A DNA stretch of 64,000 nt from Cloeon dipterum (lineage: Eukaryota > Arthropoda > Insecta > Ephemeroptera > Baetidae), in assembly GCF_949628265.1 (NCBI RefSeq), contig NC_088789.1, positions 31,489,883 to 31,553,882 on the forward strand, in the 5' to 3' direction. The position numbers and the translations under genes are program-made. The stretch's first letter is position 1. The number at the start of each line of letters is the position of its first letter. Below, piece after piece: positions 10,617 to 22,599 of this stretch. The notes below the pieces were generated by a model, which saw only the letters and a list, made by a program, of their open reading frames with translations, was not told the origin of the DNA and did no database searches.

Positions 10617-11035
10617 ATTGTGCCAAACCGAGATGAACAGCTGATTTCTGAAAATCTGTTGCGAATTATGACCTTCCAGAGGTTGTTGTAAGTTGTGCAA
10701 TTTTTTCGGTGTACCAGAGGATGAATATATGCAAATACTACTTCTTTTATCTCATTATCTGAAAATTTAATTGCTCCTTAGTCCTAAAATGTAAACTGAA
10801 ATTTTGGCGATCACGGCACGGAGCTAAAACACAAAAGCCGTCAATCAAACATCAAAATGTGGGCGGATCGAATGTCTACATTTGACAGATAAATAATTAT
10901 GTTGAAGTACACCAAAATATATATTTACTCCCGCTGTTGAATTCTCAAGCAATTTCTCTAAGATCCGGCGCCGGCGCTTAACGAAATACAAAAGAATATC
11001 GGTTAATTTTTTTTAAAAAAAAAAAAAATACAGAA
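10617..11035. other. Spacer between units 4 and 5
   Basis: AT-rich. Bases about 10805-10870 match about 13325-13395 downstream of unit 5 (ggagctaaaa, agccgtcaatcaa), so the spacer was duplicated together with the units. No gene seen. Confidence 0.5.
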
Positions 11036-11310
11036 TCCACCAATCAGATCACAGCAATCTAAGAGTGCTGCACGCTGATTATTGGTTGCCTCCAGAAGCA
11101 TGATAGGGTTAAGATAAGGAGTTAATGTCATAACTTGAAATTTTACGTACAAGAGAAAAAATCTAAAGCTTTTTAAGAACGTTATCAAATTAAAGTTGCA
11201 ATTTAAGTAAATAGGTATGTAATCAAATATTGAAAAGATATAAAATGTAGAAGATACCACCTTCAAATTTTCTTCTCCTTGTCGAACAGACCACTGCGAA
11301 TGCGGAGCTG
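11036..11310 (+). promoter_or_regulatory. Unit 5 promoter cassette
   Basis: CCAAT lies at about 11039-11043. The inverse box is at about 11082-11086, where a small TTA duplication gives GATTATTGG. The core block at 11270-11310 has TTCTCCTTGTCGAACAGACC and only a partial GC box (TGCGGAG). Confidence 0.58.
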
Positions 11311-11522
11311 TAAAAAGATGATCGATGATTATTGATTATGAGTTAGCTTGCAAACACGCGACTCCACAGGTCCAAAGACAGGACAATGCAAGCAGAAAGA
11401 TCAGCGGGAAAAGATTGTTTCTTCACGTCCACCTGCTCAAGAAGAGTCTGGGCATTGAAATTCAGCGAAAATCAGTGTATGAGAAATTATTTTGGATAGC
11501 GAGTCACTTGAGGAGTCGAGAC

Positions 11523-13211
11523 ATGAAGCCGAAAGAAGGAAAAAAACCCATTCAAAAGCCGCTTTGCAGACTGTGCCAGTGTCCGACGTCGGACGGCCAC
11601 GTCCTCGCGTCGCAGGTGGACAGGATCAAGCTGCGGAAATGGGCCATGGAGGCCTCGAACTTGACGGAAGAAGATGAAAACTTGCCAGTGATTGTCGAAA
11701 AAGATGCGTTGATCTGCTATTTTTGCATCTGGCTGGCCGAGTGAGTTTTTCCGAATTTATGAAGTCGCAGTTTATTTAAAATTTGACGTGTCTTTCAGGT
11801 TTGAGGATGAGCCTGGAGATGATTCTGTTCATTGGTGGCCAAAAAACCTTGATTTGGATGAAAACGCAAGGTTGCTTCGGGAGAATTATTCAGGTACTTG
11901 GGTATTTCAAATAACAATATAAGCCAGCGTAATTCATTTTGTTTTAATTTAACAGCTGGAGAAGTGGATCAGTGTTGGGTCCAGTTGGAGAAATTTGATC
12001 TGACCAAATATGAAAAGGAAATCCCTAAAAAGAGGAAATACGTCAGTGGAGTGTGTTTTTACTGCGGAAACAGATTCGACAAACTGATGCAGCACATCAG
12101 ACAGATGCACAAAGAAGCAATCAAATGCGGATTTTGGGGCTGCAGAACTTACTTTCACACCGAGGAGGATAAAGAGCAGCACATGCAGCAGGTTATCCAC
12201 GAGAGACCTTTCAAGCCCCGGGGAAGCAACAAAGTTGGTTGCAAATTTTGTGAAATCGGAAAATTGTATTCCTCAGTAAATTTGTGGAGGAAGCACATGA
12301 AATGCGATCATCCAGAACTTCCGGTGGCGTGCATGCACGTAGGCTGCAAAGAGTACTTTAAATCCAAGTCTAAAATGACCCTCCACTACAACTCGGCGCA
12401 CAGCCGAGGCAAAGACCTTTACCAATGCAAGCAGTGCGAGTATTTCACCTTGTGGAAGTCACTGTTTAAACGACACATAGAGGTGAAGCACATGCCAAAG
12501 ATCTTCAAATGCGACGATTGCGTCGCAAAATATGGCTCGAAACGACTGCTTGAAGAACACTTCATCAAATGTCACACGTTCGTCAAGTGCGAATCTTGTG
12601 GCCTGGACGTGGCTTCCTCATGCAAGTCACGCCACGGAAAGCCAATGGCTTGCTCCAGATGCAAACTCGGTTTCAAGTGCTTGGGTTTGTACCAACTGCA
12701 TAGGAATAGCTGCAAACAAACCCTCCTTCATTGCAAAGAGTGTGGAAAAACATTCACTCGGATCATTGATGTCAATAGGCACTTGAATGAAATTCACACC
12801 AAATCCGCGATTTTGCAGTGCGAACATTGCGACCATTCTACAGTTTACAAGAACAAATTGTGGGTGCACATTCAACGCAAACATCTTCCAAAGACGATCA
12901 AGTGTGGAGAATGCAACAAATTGTTTGCCTCCGAATTTGTTCTCGATATTCATAAGCAAAAGTCGCACTCATTTCTTCGCTGCGCTGAGTGTGCTCAGGA
13001 ATTCAGCCGTAGTAAGTTGCCATATCACCAGATCGTCAAGACTTGTCGCCACTGCAAGTGCAAGTTCAAGTGCCAAGGACTTCTTGACAAGCATAAGAAG
13101 AGCTGTGTGCTGACCATGAGTAATGCTTACATTTGTGACATGTGCCCGAAAACTTATAGTCACAAGATACGTTTGTATTATCACATTATCTCGAAGCACA
13201 TTGAAAAATAA
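11523..13211 (+). CDS. Unit 5: ZAD-like multi-C2H2 zinc-finger protein, intact
   Basis: Exons are 11523-11740, 11799-11893 and 11956-13211, giving 522 aa. The ATG of MKPKEGKKP was chosen; the frame is open further upstream, but that part lines up with the 5'UTR of paralogues. The ZAD-like part has diverged somewhat: CRLCQCP, CYFCIWLAE and FEDEPGDDSVHWWP. Exon 3 begins AGEVDQCWVQL. All ten fingers and both CxxC-H-CxxC-C-H-C modules are intact, ending CDMCPKTYSHKIRLYYHIISKHIEK. It has a single copy of the pre-finger linker. Confidence 0.9.
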
Positions 13212-13512
13212 ATTTTGCCAAACTGACGATGAACAGCTCTATTCTGAAAATTTGTTGTGAATTTTTTATGACCTTTTAGAATATAGTTCTGCCAACAAGA
13301 TTTTGCTAAAGAGCCGTCGACGTCTGTATATTCACGGCATGGAGCTAAAAAGCAAAAGCCATCAATCAAAATGTGGGTGGAAAAGATATCCCTTTTGACA
13401 GATTGGTATGTTAAAGAGTACCAAAAAACATTCCTGCGCTGTTGAATATATTACCATGTTCCGGCGCCGGCGCAAAACGAAATATAAAACATAATTTTTA
13501 AATCTCAGGAGT
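13212..13512. other. Spacer between units 5 and 6
   Basis: This is 3' flank plus spacer similar to that after unit 4. No gene seen. Confidence 0.5.
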
Positions 13513-13800
13513 ACGCCAATCAGATTGCAGCAATCTAAGCGCGGTGAACGCCGATTGGTTACCACCAGAAACATGAGGGGGTAAAGATAAGGAGTAAAAA
13601 TGGCATAACTGAAACCTTAACATATTTAGGCATACATCCAAAGCATTTTGAGAACATTATCAAACTGAAGTAACAAGAATTCAATTAAAAGGGTATGTAA
13701 ACAAATAATTAAAAAAGTTGGAAAGTATAAAATATACAAAACACCTCCAAGTTTCTTCTCCTTGTCGCACAATGCACTCCGAATCGGACCGGAGTTGTTG
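13513..13800 (+). promoter_or_regulatory. Promoter cassette of decayed unit 6
   Basis: The CCAAT pair (13516-13559) and the core block (TTCTTCTCCTTGTCGCACAA, 13753-13772) are well kept. The GC box is altered to GGACCGGAG. The gene behind it is broken. Confidence 0.6.
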
Positions 13801-13885
13801 ATAGCAGCTGTTTTGTATTGCAAAGACACGAGGACACACGAGGAGCAAGAAACGCCTGACGCCACAGAAACAGAAAGCCGATTAA

Positions 13886-14515
13886 GCGGAAAGCCAACGG
13901 TTTGCTCCAGACGTAGTCTCAGCTTCAAGTGCTCGGGTTTGTGTCAATTGCACGAGAAGAAGAGCTGCCAAGAATCCTTCTGTGCGTGGAAATTCGGTCA
14001 CGAAGCCTTCGAAGTGTGATATCCAGGTGAGAAGAGCTCACGCAAAACCGCGAACCGCGATTTGTTTACTGCGTGCTCATTGAAACTATTCTGCATCCAG
14101 CAAGATGTTTATGCGGGAGCAGTTGCAACCCCAACACCTTCCAGAGACGATTAGGTGCGATCAGTGCAATGAATTGTTTGCAACGCAATCCCTTCTCGAG
14201 CATCACCAACGCAACAGTCACGAATGCGTTAGATGCACAGAGTGCGCACTGGAAGTCCGGCGTCAAAACATTCGTCTACACCGGCGCGTCAAGACTTGCA
14301 ACCGCTGCGAGCGCAATTTCAGGTGCTCAGGGTCGTATCAGCAGCATATGGAGATCTGCCAATAAGAGCCAGTGTAGTGTTGCTAAAAGTTCAAGGGCCG
14401 TGGACTTCTTGGAAAATATATGAAGACCGATTCAATTGTGACAATAAGTGCCCGAACTTTTACAGGAAAAACATCAACTTTTGAATTTTCATATTCTCAA
14501 AAAGCGCATTGATGT
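13886..14515 (+). pseudogene. Unit 6: decayed zinc-finger unit without ZAD-like exons
   Basis: Behind an intact-looking promoter there is no exon 1 or 2. Sequence resumes within the first CxxC-H-CxxC-C-H-C module (CSRRSLSFKCSGLCQLH, second ligand pair damaged). It then degrades and resumes as an open stretch (14105-14365) with finger 9 (CDQCNELFATQSLLEHH) and the second module (CTECALEV ... CNRCERNFRCSGSYQQH). A degraded last finger lies at about 14435-14500. Most of the gene, including fingers 1-6, has been deleted. Host gene relic; probably not translated as a family protein. Confidence 0.8.
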
Positions 14516-14921
14516 ATCAATAAAATAAAAATGTTCTGAAAAAAGCTGCTATTTAATTATAAAAAATAACAGAATTTGGTCTCTTTTACAGATACTTTTT
14601 TTGCTTTTACTTTCAGTTTCTTGGAATTTAAATAATTAATTTTACAATTTGAAGTAAATTTAACTAACAATTTCTTTTAAATTTGAAGGTTCTCTGATTA
14701 TATTTAACGTTATTTATTGGAATTTTTTTTAAAATAAACGCGGTTTAGTTGCCTTTACAAAGAGTAAAGATAAGGAGTTAAAAACATGACTCAAATTTTT
14801 AAGTATTGAAGCATATATCTAATAATATTTAAGATAATTATCAAATGCAAGTGAAATTATACAATTTTCAAAGTCAAAAAGCAAATTTGATAGAAAAGAA
14901 ACACAAAATCTAGTTTCAAGT
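14516..14921. other. Spacer between units 6 and 7
   Basis: AT-rich 3' flank. At about 14740 the sequence passes directly into the part that normally follows ATTGG (gcggtttagttgcctttac), so the CCAAT pair of unit 7 appears deleted. Confidence 0.5.
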
Positions 14922-14965
14922 TTTACACTCCTTGTCACACACTCCACTGAAAACGCGGCGGTGGA
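14922..14965 (+). promoter_or_regulatory. Unit 7 core block, CCAAT pair missing
   Basis: ACACTCCTTGTCACACACTC and CCACTG are recognisable, but the GC box is changed (ACGCGGCGGTGG). No CCAAT/ATTGG pair precedes it. Confidence 0.5.
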
Positions 14966-15110
14966 CTTGATAACAACAACACCTGAGCTGACAACAAACA
15001 ACAGTGACAAAAAGTAATAGTTTATTATTATCACTGCCAACACCGACGGGACAGTTTTCAGGAACAGACAACATTGAGAATTAAAGCTTGAAACCATTTT
15101 GGGTGGAGAT

Positions 15111-16820
15111 ATGGAAAGCATACGGAGGCACGAGATGCAGCCGAGAGAAGGAAAAACACCCATTCAAAAGCCGCTGTGTAGACTGTGCGAGTGTCCGACG
15201 TCGGACGGCCACGTCCTCGCGTCGCAGGTGGACAGGCTCAAGCTGAGGAAATGGGCCATGGAGGTCATGAACCTGACGGAAGAAGACGAAAACTTGCCGG
15301 ACGTGGTCGAAGAAGACGCTTTGATCTGCTATTTTTGCATCTGGCAGGCAGAGTGAGTTTTTTCACGAGATTAAAAATTGCGATTATTTATTATTGACCT
15401 GTGTTTTAGGTTTGGGGATGAGTCGGGAGACGAGGCTGTTGCTTGGTGGCCGAAAAACCTTGATTTGGAAGAAAACGCAAAGGTGCTTCGGGAGAATTAT
15501 TCAAGTATGGAGCTTTTATACAAATAATCGACGGCGTATAATTTCTATTGTTTAAAATTTACAGTTGGAGAGGTAGAACAGTGTTGGGTGCAGTTGGAAG
15601 AGGTTGATCTGGCCGAGTACGAAAAGGAAATCCCTAAAAAGAAGAAATGCGTCAGTGGAGTGTGTATTTACTGCGGCAAGAGCTACAACCATCTGATGAA
15701 CCACGTCAATTATATGCACAAAAAGGCCATCAAATGCGGAATTCGGGGCTGCGTGACTTACTTTCACACCGAGGAGGAAAAAGAGCAGCACATGCAGCAG
15801 GTTTCACACGAGAAACAGAACAAACCACAAGAAAGCAGGAAAATTCGTTGTAAATATTGTGAAACCGTCCTTTTTCTTTCCTCGTCGAGTAATTTGAAGA
15901 AGCACATGTTTCGCAAGCATCCGGAATTTCCGGTGGTGTGCACGCGTCCAGGCTGCAACGAGTACTTCAAAACCAAGTCCGAAATGATGAACCATTTCAA
16001 CTCGTCGCACAAACAAGCCGTAAATCAAGATCTTTACCTATGCAAGCATTGCGAGTATTTCACTCCGATGAAGTACAGGTTGAGAGAACACGAAGAGGCG
16101 AGGCACATGCCAAAGATCTTCAAATGCGGCAGTTGCGACGCCAAATTCGGTGCGAAACGGCTAGTTGGTATGCACTACAAGGAATTTCACACGTTCGACA
16201 AGTGCAAAACTTGTGGCCAGGACGTTTCTCTCTCATACAAGGCAGTCCACAGAAAGCCATCGGTTTGCTGCAGATGCAAACTAAGTTTCGGGTGCTCGGG
16301 TTTGTATCAGTTGCATTGGAAAAGCTGCAAAAAATCCCTCTTTAGTTGCAAAGAGTGTGGGAAAACGTTCCCCGTGCTTTGGAAGTTGAATAAACACGTG
16401 AGAAAAGCCCACACCAAAACCTCGATTGTTTACTGCGACCATTGCAACCATTCTACACTTGACAAGAGCAAAATGTCGATGCACATGCAACGCAAACATT
16501 TACCAAAGACGATTAAGTGTGGAGAGTGCAACAAATTTTTTGCATCTGAATGTATTCTCAAGAATCACAAGTACGAGTCGCACTCATTCCTGCGCTGCGC
16601 TGAGTGTGCTCAGGAATTAAGCCGTTGTAAGTTGTCATATCACCAGACCGTCAAGACTTGCCGCCACTGCGAGTGCAAGTTCAAGTGCCAAGGACTTCTT
16701 GAAAAGCATATGAAATGCTGCGACAGTAATAATTATTACTTTTGTGACAAGTGCCCGAAAATTTATGACAAAAAGTCAAGTTTGTATTATCATATTTTGC
16801 GGAACCATATTGAAAAATAA
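15111..16820 (+). CDS. Unit 7: ZAD-like multi-C2H2 zinc-finger protein, intact
   Basis: Exons are 15111-15352, 15410-15504 and 15565-16820, giving 530 aa. The start MESIRRHEM belongs to the subfamily whose exon 1 begins MES; an internal ATG at 15135 (MQPREGK) is an alternative start. Exon 2 ends TCA-A|GTATGG, so the joint codon is ATT (I) instead of GTT (V). All fingers and both CxxC-H-CxxC-C-H-C modules are intact, ending CDKCPKIYDKKSSLYYHILRNHIEK. Although the coding frame is whole, its promoter lacks the usual CCAAT pair, so expression may differ. Confidence 0.9.
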
Positions 16821-17854
16821 ATTGTGCTGAACTGAGATGAACAGTTGTATTGTAAAAATTTGTTCGAATTGTATTATTATGACTTATGACCTTTTAGAAT
16901 TTTTCCCTCTCTTACAGTTACTTTGCTTCACTTTTAAAGTACAATTTTGTCTAAAATTTAAGCTTCTTTGAGTCACGTATTTTAAAAATTAAGCTTCTCA
17001 CAGAAAATTAGCAAAATCTCTTCAACCTAAAAATGAAATTTTTAGCGAAAATCGACAAACAAAAGCCTGAATTATAAAAGCATGTTTTTTTAAAACCATT
17101 ATTTTCCCTTTTGAAATTTGGCAAAATATTAAATTAAACTTAATCACGGTCTTGATTTTATTACAACATTTTTTCTAGATTAATTATTGCTTAGTTAATT
17201 TCTAGAGCAATGAATTTCTTACAACAGTCAACGGTGCGAAAAGTATTTTATTGTTGTTCTGTTTCGTTCTTCAGAATTCCTCAATCATTTACATTTAAAA
17301 ATTACACAAAATTTGTCTTTCGAATATATACACTCTGCCTAAAATAATTAAAATCCTGTACTTTAAAATTTCAATAACAGATTATATTATTTTTTACATA
17401 ATTCAATTAGATATGCAATCAAGCAAGTGGCTTCCTCCCCTTGCCGCCAACAGTTGGGATAACGTTCCGTTGAAGTGACGAAATTGACGAAAATATAAGT
17501 GACACTGCGCCGACAAATCCGGAAAAATTCACGAGACTTTTGGAATGGAAGGTCGGTGAAGGTTTCAAAAATAATTAATTACTGAGTATCGCCAAAATGT
17601 GCTTAGTAGCCACTAGCCAGCCACCGACGTCTGAAATGACGGCTCGGATCAGCAAAGCCAGCCGCAAATCTAAATTAGGGCAGCTTGGATCTGATGTCTA
17701 CTTTGACAGATTTATAATATGTACGTATTTTGGGTTGAAGTGAAAAGTTTCGTGCCATAATACCCGCTGTTGGCTGTTCAATTCAAGTCCCGGCGCCGGC
17801 GCGTCATGAAATACAAAAAAAAAAAATCAAAATTTTTAAAATACAGGAGTACAG
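16821..17854. other. Long spacer between units 7 and 8
   Basis: It holds a conserved 3' flank copy near 16895-16940. Bases 17435-17530 resemble spacers before units 10 and 11 (cgttgaagtg, cgacaaatcc). Bases 17660-17810 resemble the spacers before units 5 and 6. No gene seen. Confidence 0.5.
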
Positions 17855-18125
17855 TACGCCAATCGGATTGCAGCAATCAAAGAGCGCTGAACGCTGGTTG
17901 GTTGCCGTTAAAATCACGAGAGAGTTAAGTTAAGGAGTTATAAACAAGAACAATATTTTTACATTTTAAATCATACAAATCTAATCAATCTAATTCATTG
18001 TTATTTTTAAATAACAGTTCGATTGAAAAAAATACAAAAACATAATGAAAAATGTGGAAAAACTAAAAAAAAACCTTCAAGCTTTCTTCTCCTTGTCGCA
18101 CACCCCACTAAAATGGGGGGGAGTG
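17855..18125 (+). promoter_or_regulatory. Unit 8 promoter cassette
   Basis: CCAAT lies at about 17858-17862, and the inverse box is changed to GGTTGG. The core block lies at 18083-18125 (CTTCTCCTTGTCGCACACCC). The GC box is eroded to GGGGGGGAG. Confidence 0.55.
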
Positions 18126-18356
18126 GCTGGCAAAATCTGCCTATCATATCATGCAAACACATGGCAAAGTACTTCACATTCACAACACACAAACACGCGA
18201 CTTCACAGGACAATGAAAGCAAATAGATCCGCGTGAAACGGATTGTTTCTCTACGTCTACGTCCACCAGCTCAAGACAAGTCTGGGCATTGAAATTCAGT
18301 GAAAATATCTTTCTGGGAAATTCTTTTGGATAGTGAGTGACTTGCGGTGTCAAGAG

Positions 18357-19705
18357 ATGAAGCTGCGAGGCAAAGAAGGAAAAATTCCCATTCAAAAGCC
18401 GCTGTGCCGTCTGTGCGAGTGTCCGACGTCGGACGGCCACGTCCTCGCGTCGCAGGTGGACAGGTTCAAGCTGAGAAAATGGGCCATGAAGATCATGAAC
18501 CTGACGGAAAATGACGAAAACTTGCCGGAGGTGGTCGGAGAAGACGCTTTGATCTGCTATTTTTGCATCTGGCAGGCAGAGTGAGTTTTTTTACGAGCTA
18601 AAAATTGCAGTTTATTAATTTTGACACGTGTTTTAGGTTCGGGGATGAGTCTGGAGACGAGACTGTTGCTTGGTGGCCTAGAAATCTTGATTTGGAAGAA
18701 AACGCTAGGGTGCTGCGGAAGAATTACTCAGGTACTTGGGAACCTTTAATAGAAATAATTAAACACCTTCATTTCAATTGTTTAAATTTTACAGTTGGAG
18801 AAGTAGAGCAGTGTTGGGTGCAGTTGGAAGAGGTTGATCTTGCAAAATACACAAAGGAATCCCCTAAGAAGAGAAAATTCGACATTGATCTCGCCAAATA
18901 CAAAAAGGAAATCCCTAAGAGGAGGAATCGCAGTGGAGTGTGTTTTTACTGCGGCAGAAGATTCAATGGTCTGATGGAGCACATAAAATCTAAGCACAAA
19001 AAAGCCATCAAATGCGGAATTCGGGGCTGCGCGACTTACTTTCACACCGAGAAGGAAAAAGAGCAGCACATGAAGCAGAATTTCCACGAGAAAGGGAACA
19101 AACCACAAGAAAGCAAGAAAATTCGTTGTAAATATTGTGAAACCGTCTATTTTTTTTCCTCATCGATGACTAGGAGGAGGCACATGAATCGCATGCATCC
19201 GGAACTTCCGGTTCCTTGCACGCGTGTAGGCTGCAAAGAGTATTTCAAATCCAAGTCTGAAATGATTCTCCATATCAACTCGTTGCACAAACAAGCCGTA
19301 AATCAAGATCTTTACCTATGCAAGCATTGCGAGTATTTCACCACGAAGAAGAAAATGTTGAGACGACACGAAGAGGCCAAGCACATGCCAAAAATCTTCA
19401 AATGCGACAGTTGCGACGCCAAATTTGGCGCCAAATGGATAGTGAATAAGCACTTCAAACGATTTCACACGTTCGAAAAGTGCAAATGTTGTGGCCAGAA
19501 CGTGACTCGCGGACTCATGGAAAACCACAGAAAACCATCGTTTTGCTGCAGATGCAAACTCAGATTCAAGTGCTCGGGTTTGTATAAATTACATTGGAAG
19601 AAATGCAAACAAACCCTCTTTAGTTGCAAAGAGTGTGGCGAAGCATTCAACAAGCGTAGGATTTTGGATGGCCACGTGAAAAGATTTCACACCAAAAGTG
19701 TATGA
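18357..19705 (+). CDS. Unit 8: ZAD-like zinc-finger protein, C-terminus truncated after finger 7
   Basis: Exons are 18357-18580, 18637-18731 and 18795-19705, giving 409 aa. The ZAD-like part is standard. The linker before finger 1 is duplicated (LAKYTKESPKKRKFDI followed by LAKYKKEIPKRR). Fingers 1-6, the first CxxC-H-CxxC-C-H-C module and finger 7 (CKECGEAFNKRRILDGHVKRFH) are intact. A deletion then joins finger 7 to the middle of the second module and shifts the frame, so the protein ends at HTKSV. Fingers 8, 9 and the last finger are lost. It may encode a shortened protein or be a recent pseudogene. Confidence 0.82.
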
Positions 19706-19863
19706 ACACTGGCGCGTCAAGATTTGCCGCCGCTGCGAGTGCAGGACTTTAGTAAAGCCAATTAAGAGCTGCCAGGAAAATAATTACTATTGTGACAATG
19801 CATATTTATAGGAACAAGAAAAGTTTCCATGCTCATATTATCAGGAAGCAAATTGGAAAATAA
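19706..19863 (+). pseudogene. Out-of-frame 3' remnant of unit 8
   Basis: Remnants of the second CxxC-H-CxxC-C-H-C module (aagatttgccgccgctgcga) and the last finger, with several small deletions, run to the ancestral stop near 19860. AATAAA-like signals follow. Confidence 0.7.
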
Positions 19864-20417
19864 ATCGAGCCAAAATAAAATGAATAGTGGCATTCGGAAA
19901 ATTGTTGCGTATTCATTTATAAAAACCTACCAGAATTTTGTCCCTTTTACAGTTACTTACAGTGTCAGATTGCGCTGTGCAAATATATTGTTGAAATTCG
20001 ATGAATTTGAGTGTCGATTTCTTTTAAATTTTAATATTTTCTGATTATATGCATTTAATTTTATAAAAAATTTAAAAAAGGACATAAATTTAGCAAATTT
20101 TCTTTCAATGCAAAAATTTGAAATAAAGCATAAAATTTTTCCAGAGGTTACACCATTAAAATGTTGAAAATATTTTGTGATTTGCATAAGCATGCTTGTT
20201 AAAAATTTTGTCCTTGCAGAATAAGCACGATTTTATTCAAAATCACAAAACTTGAGAAAGATTGCGACCAGAGGGACTGAAATACAGCGAAATATCTTCA
20301 ATTTTTTCTTATTTGGCAACATCTTAATTTAACTCATTAAATTTAAGTGCTCAAATAATAATAAGTGACGCGGCGGTCGCGGCACTGACAGAGCCGCAAA
20401 AAACACATCTGCCTCTA
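19864..20417. other. Spacer between units 8 and 9
   Basis: A conserved 3' flank copy lies at 19925-19960 (ctaccagaattttgtccctt). The rest is AT-rich spacer with no coding signal. Confidence 0.5.
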
Positions 20418-20688
20418 CGCCAATCAAATCGCTGAAATCAAGGAGCGCTGAACGCTGATTGGTTGGCTTTACAAACATTAAAGAGTAAAGATAAAGAGTT
20501 CAAAACATAACTCAAATTTTAAGTACTGAAGTATATATCTAATAATATTTAAGAATATTTTCAAATTTAAATTAAATTACATAATTTGCAAAGTAAAAAA
20601 TCAATTTTGAGAAACGAGAAATACAGAATCTAGTTTCAAATATTCATCTCCTTGTCACACACTCCACTGAAAACGGGGGCGGATTTGA
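20418..20688 (+). promoter_or_regulatory. Unit 9 promoter cassette
   Basis: CCAAT at about 20420-20424 and ATTGG at 20458-20462. The core block (CATCTCCTTGTCACACACTC, CCACTG, GGGGGCGGA) lies at 20643-20688. Confidence 0.65.
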
Positions 20689-20863
20689 TAACAACACCTG
20701 AGCATGAGCATGAGCACTTGACTGACAACGCAGTAACAATGAGTGACAAGACAAAGCAAAAAATAATTGTTTATCACTGCCAACGACGACGGGACGACAG
20801 TATTCAGGAACAGACGGCATTGAGAATTATCGCTAAAAGCTTTAAACCATTTTGAGTGGAGAC

Positions 20864-22571
20864 ATGGAGAGACATTCAAGGAGCTTAAGGAGTCGACTAG
20901 GAAAAACTCCGATTCAGAAGCCGCTGTGCAGACTGTGCGAGTGTCCGACGTCGGACGGCCACGTCCTCGCGTCGCAGGTGGACAGGTTCAAGCTGAGAAA
21001 ATGGGCCATGGAGGTCATGAACCTGACGGAAGAAGACGAAAACTTGCCGGACGTGGTCGAAGAAGACGCTTTGATCTGCTATTTTTGCATCTGGCAGGCC
21101 GAGTGAGTTTTTTTACGAGTTTAAAAATTGCGATTATTTATTATTGACCCGTGTTTTAGGTTCGGGGATGAGTCCGGAGATGAAGCTGTTGCTTGGTGGC
21201 CGAAAAACCTTGATTTGGAAGAAAACGCAAGAGTGCTGCGGGAGAATTACTCAGGTACTTGGGTGTTTTTAATAAAATTAAATTCATCAGAGTGATATCT
21301 ATTGCTTAAATTTCACAGTCGGAGAAGTAGAACAGTGTTGGGTGCAGTTGGAGGAGATTGATCTCGGCAAATACACGAAGAAAATATCTACAAAATGGAC
21401 ACACGTCAGCGGAGTGTGTATTTACTGCGGAAACAGATTCATCAAACTGATGGATCACGTCAGACTGATGCACAAAGAAGCCATCAAATGCGGGATTCGG
21501 GGCTGCACGACTTACTTTCACACCGAGGAGGAAAAAGAGCAGCACATGCAGCAGGACATTCACGCAAACCAATGCGAAAGCAGGGATAAAATACGTTGCA
21601 AATTTTGTAAAAACTGCAAAATTTTTTCCTCGCGGAGAAATTTGAGGAGGCACATGAAACTCAACCATCCGGAACTTCCGTTTGTTTGCACGCGTGTAGG
21701 CTGCGAAGAGTACTTCAAATTCCAGTCCGAGAAGATTCTCCATATTAACTCGTTTCACAGAAAAAAAGGCACAAATCAAGATCTCTTACAGTGCAAGCAT
21801 TGCGAGTATTTCACAAAGATTTATTCTAATTTGAGACGACATGAAGAGGCGAAGCACATGCCAAAGACCTTCAATTGCGACCTTTGTGATGCCAAATTTT
21901 TTGGCTCCAAGTGTTTAGTGAAAGATCACTATATCAAAGTACACACGTTTAAAAAGTGCAAATCTTGCAGGCAGAACGTTGCTCTCGCAAACAAGGGACG
22001 CCACAGAAGACCAAACGTTTGCTCCAGATGCAAACTCAGTTTCGAGTGCTCGGGTTTGTACCAATTGCACGGGAAGAAATGCCAAGAATCCTTCTGTAGA
22101 TGCAAAGAGTGCGGAAAATCGTTCACCAAGCCTGTGATGTGTAATCTTCACGTGAGACGCGTTCACACCAAAACCGTGCCGCTAAGCTGCGACCTTTGCT
22201 ACCATTCCACATTTATCAAGAGGAGTTTGCTGGAGCACATTGAACGCATCCATTTTCCAAAGACGATTCAGTGCGGAGAGTGCGACAATTTGTTTGCCTC
22301 GACATCATTGCTCAATACGCACAAACACATGCGACATGAATACGTTCGTTGCGCAGAATGTTCTCAGGAGATTTGCCGTCAATACTTTTTTCACCATCAG
22401 ACCGCCAAGACTTGCCGCCGCTGCAAGAGCAAGTTCAAGTGCCGAGGACTTCTTGAGAAGCATAATGAAAGCTGCCAGAGTAATAATGTCTATTGTGACA
22501 TGTGCCCGAATATTTATACGGCAAAGAAATATTTGTATTCCCATATTGTCAAGAAGCACATCGATGTCTAA
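20864..22571 (+). CDS. Unit 9: ZAD-like multi-C2H2 zinc-finger protein, intact
   Basis: Exons are 20864-21102, 21160-21254 and 21319-22571, giving 528 aa. The start is MERHSRSLRSRLGK (MES-type subfamily). It has a single linker (LGKYTKKISTKW, shared with units 4 and 16). Finger 6 has one extra residue between the second cysteine and the helix (CDLCDAKFFGSKCLVKDH), which changes its spacing. The other fingers and both CxxC-H-CxxC-C-H-C modules keep their ligands. It ends CDMCPNIYTAKKYLYSHIVKKHIDV. Confidence 0.9.
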
Positions 22572-22599
22572 ATATCAGAAATTCCGGCATACTGAGAAA

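Noticed and set aside
11325-11522. Extended N-terminus of unit 5
   Set aside because: The frame is open upstream of the ATG, but this part lines up with the 5'UTR of paralogues and is not conserved as protein.
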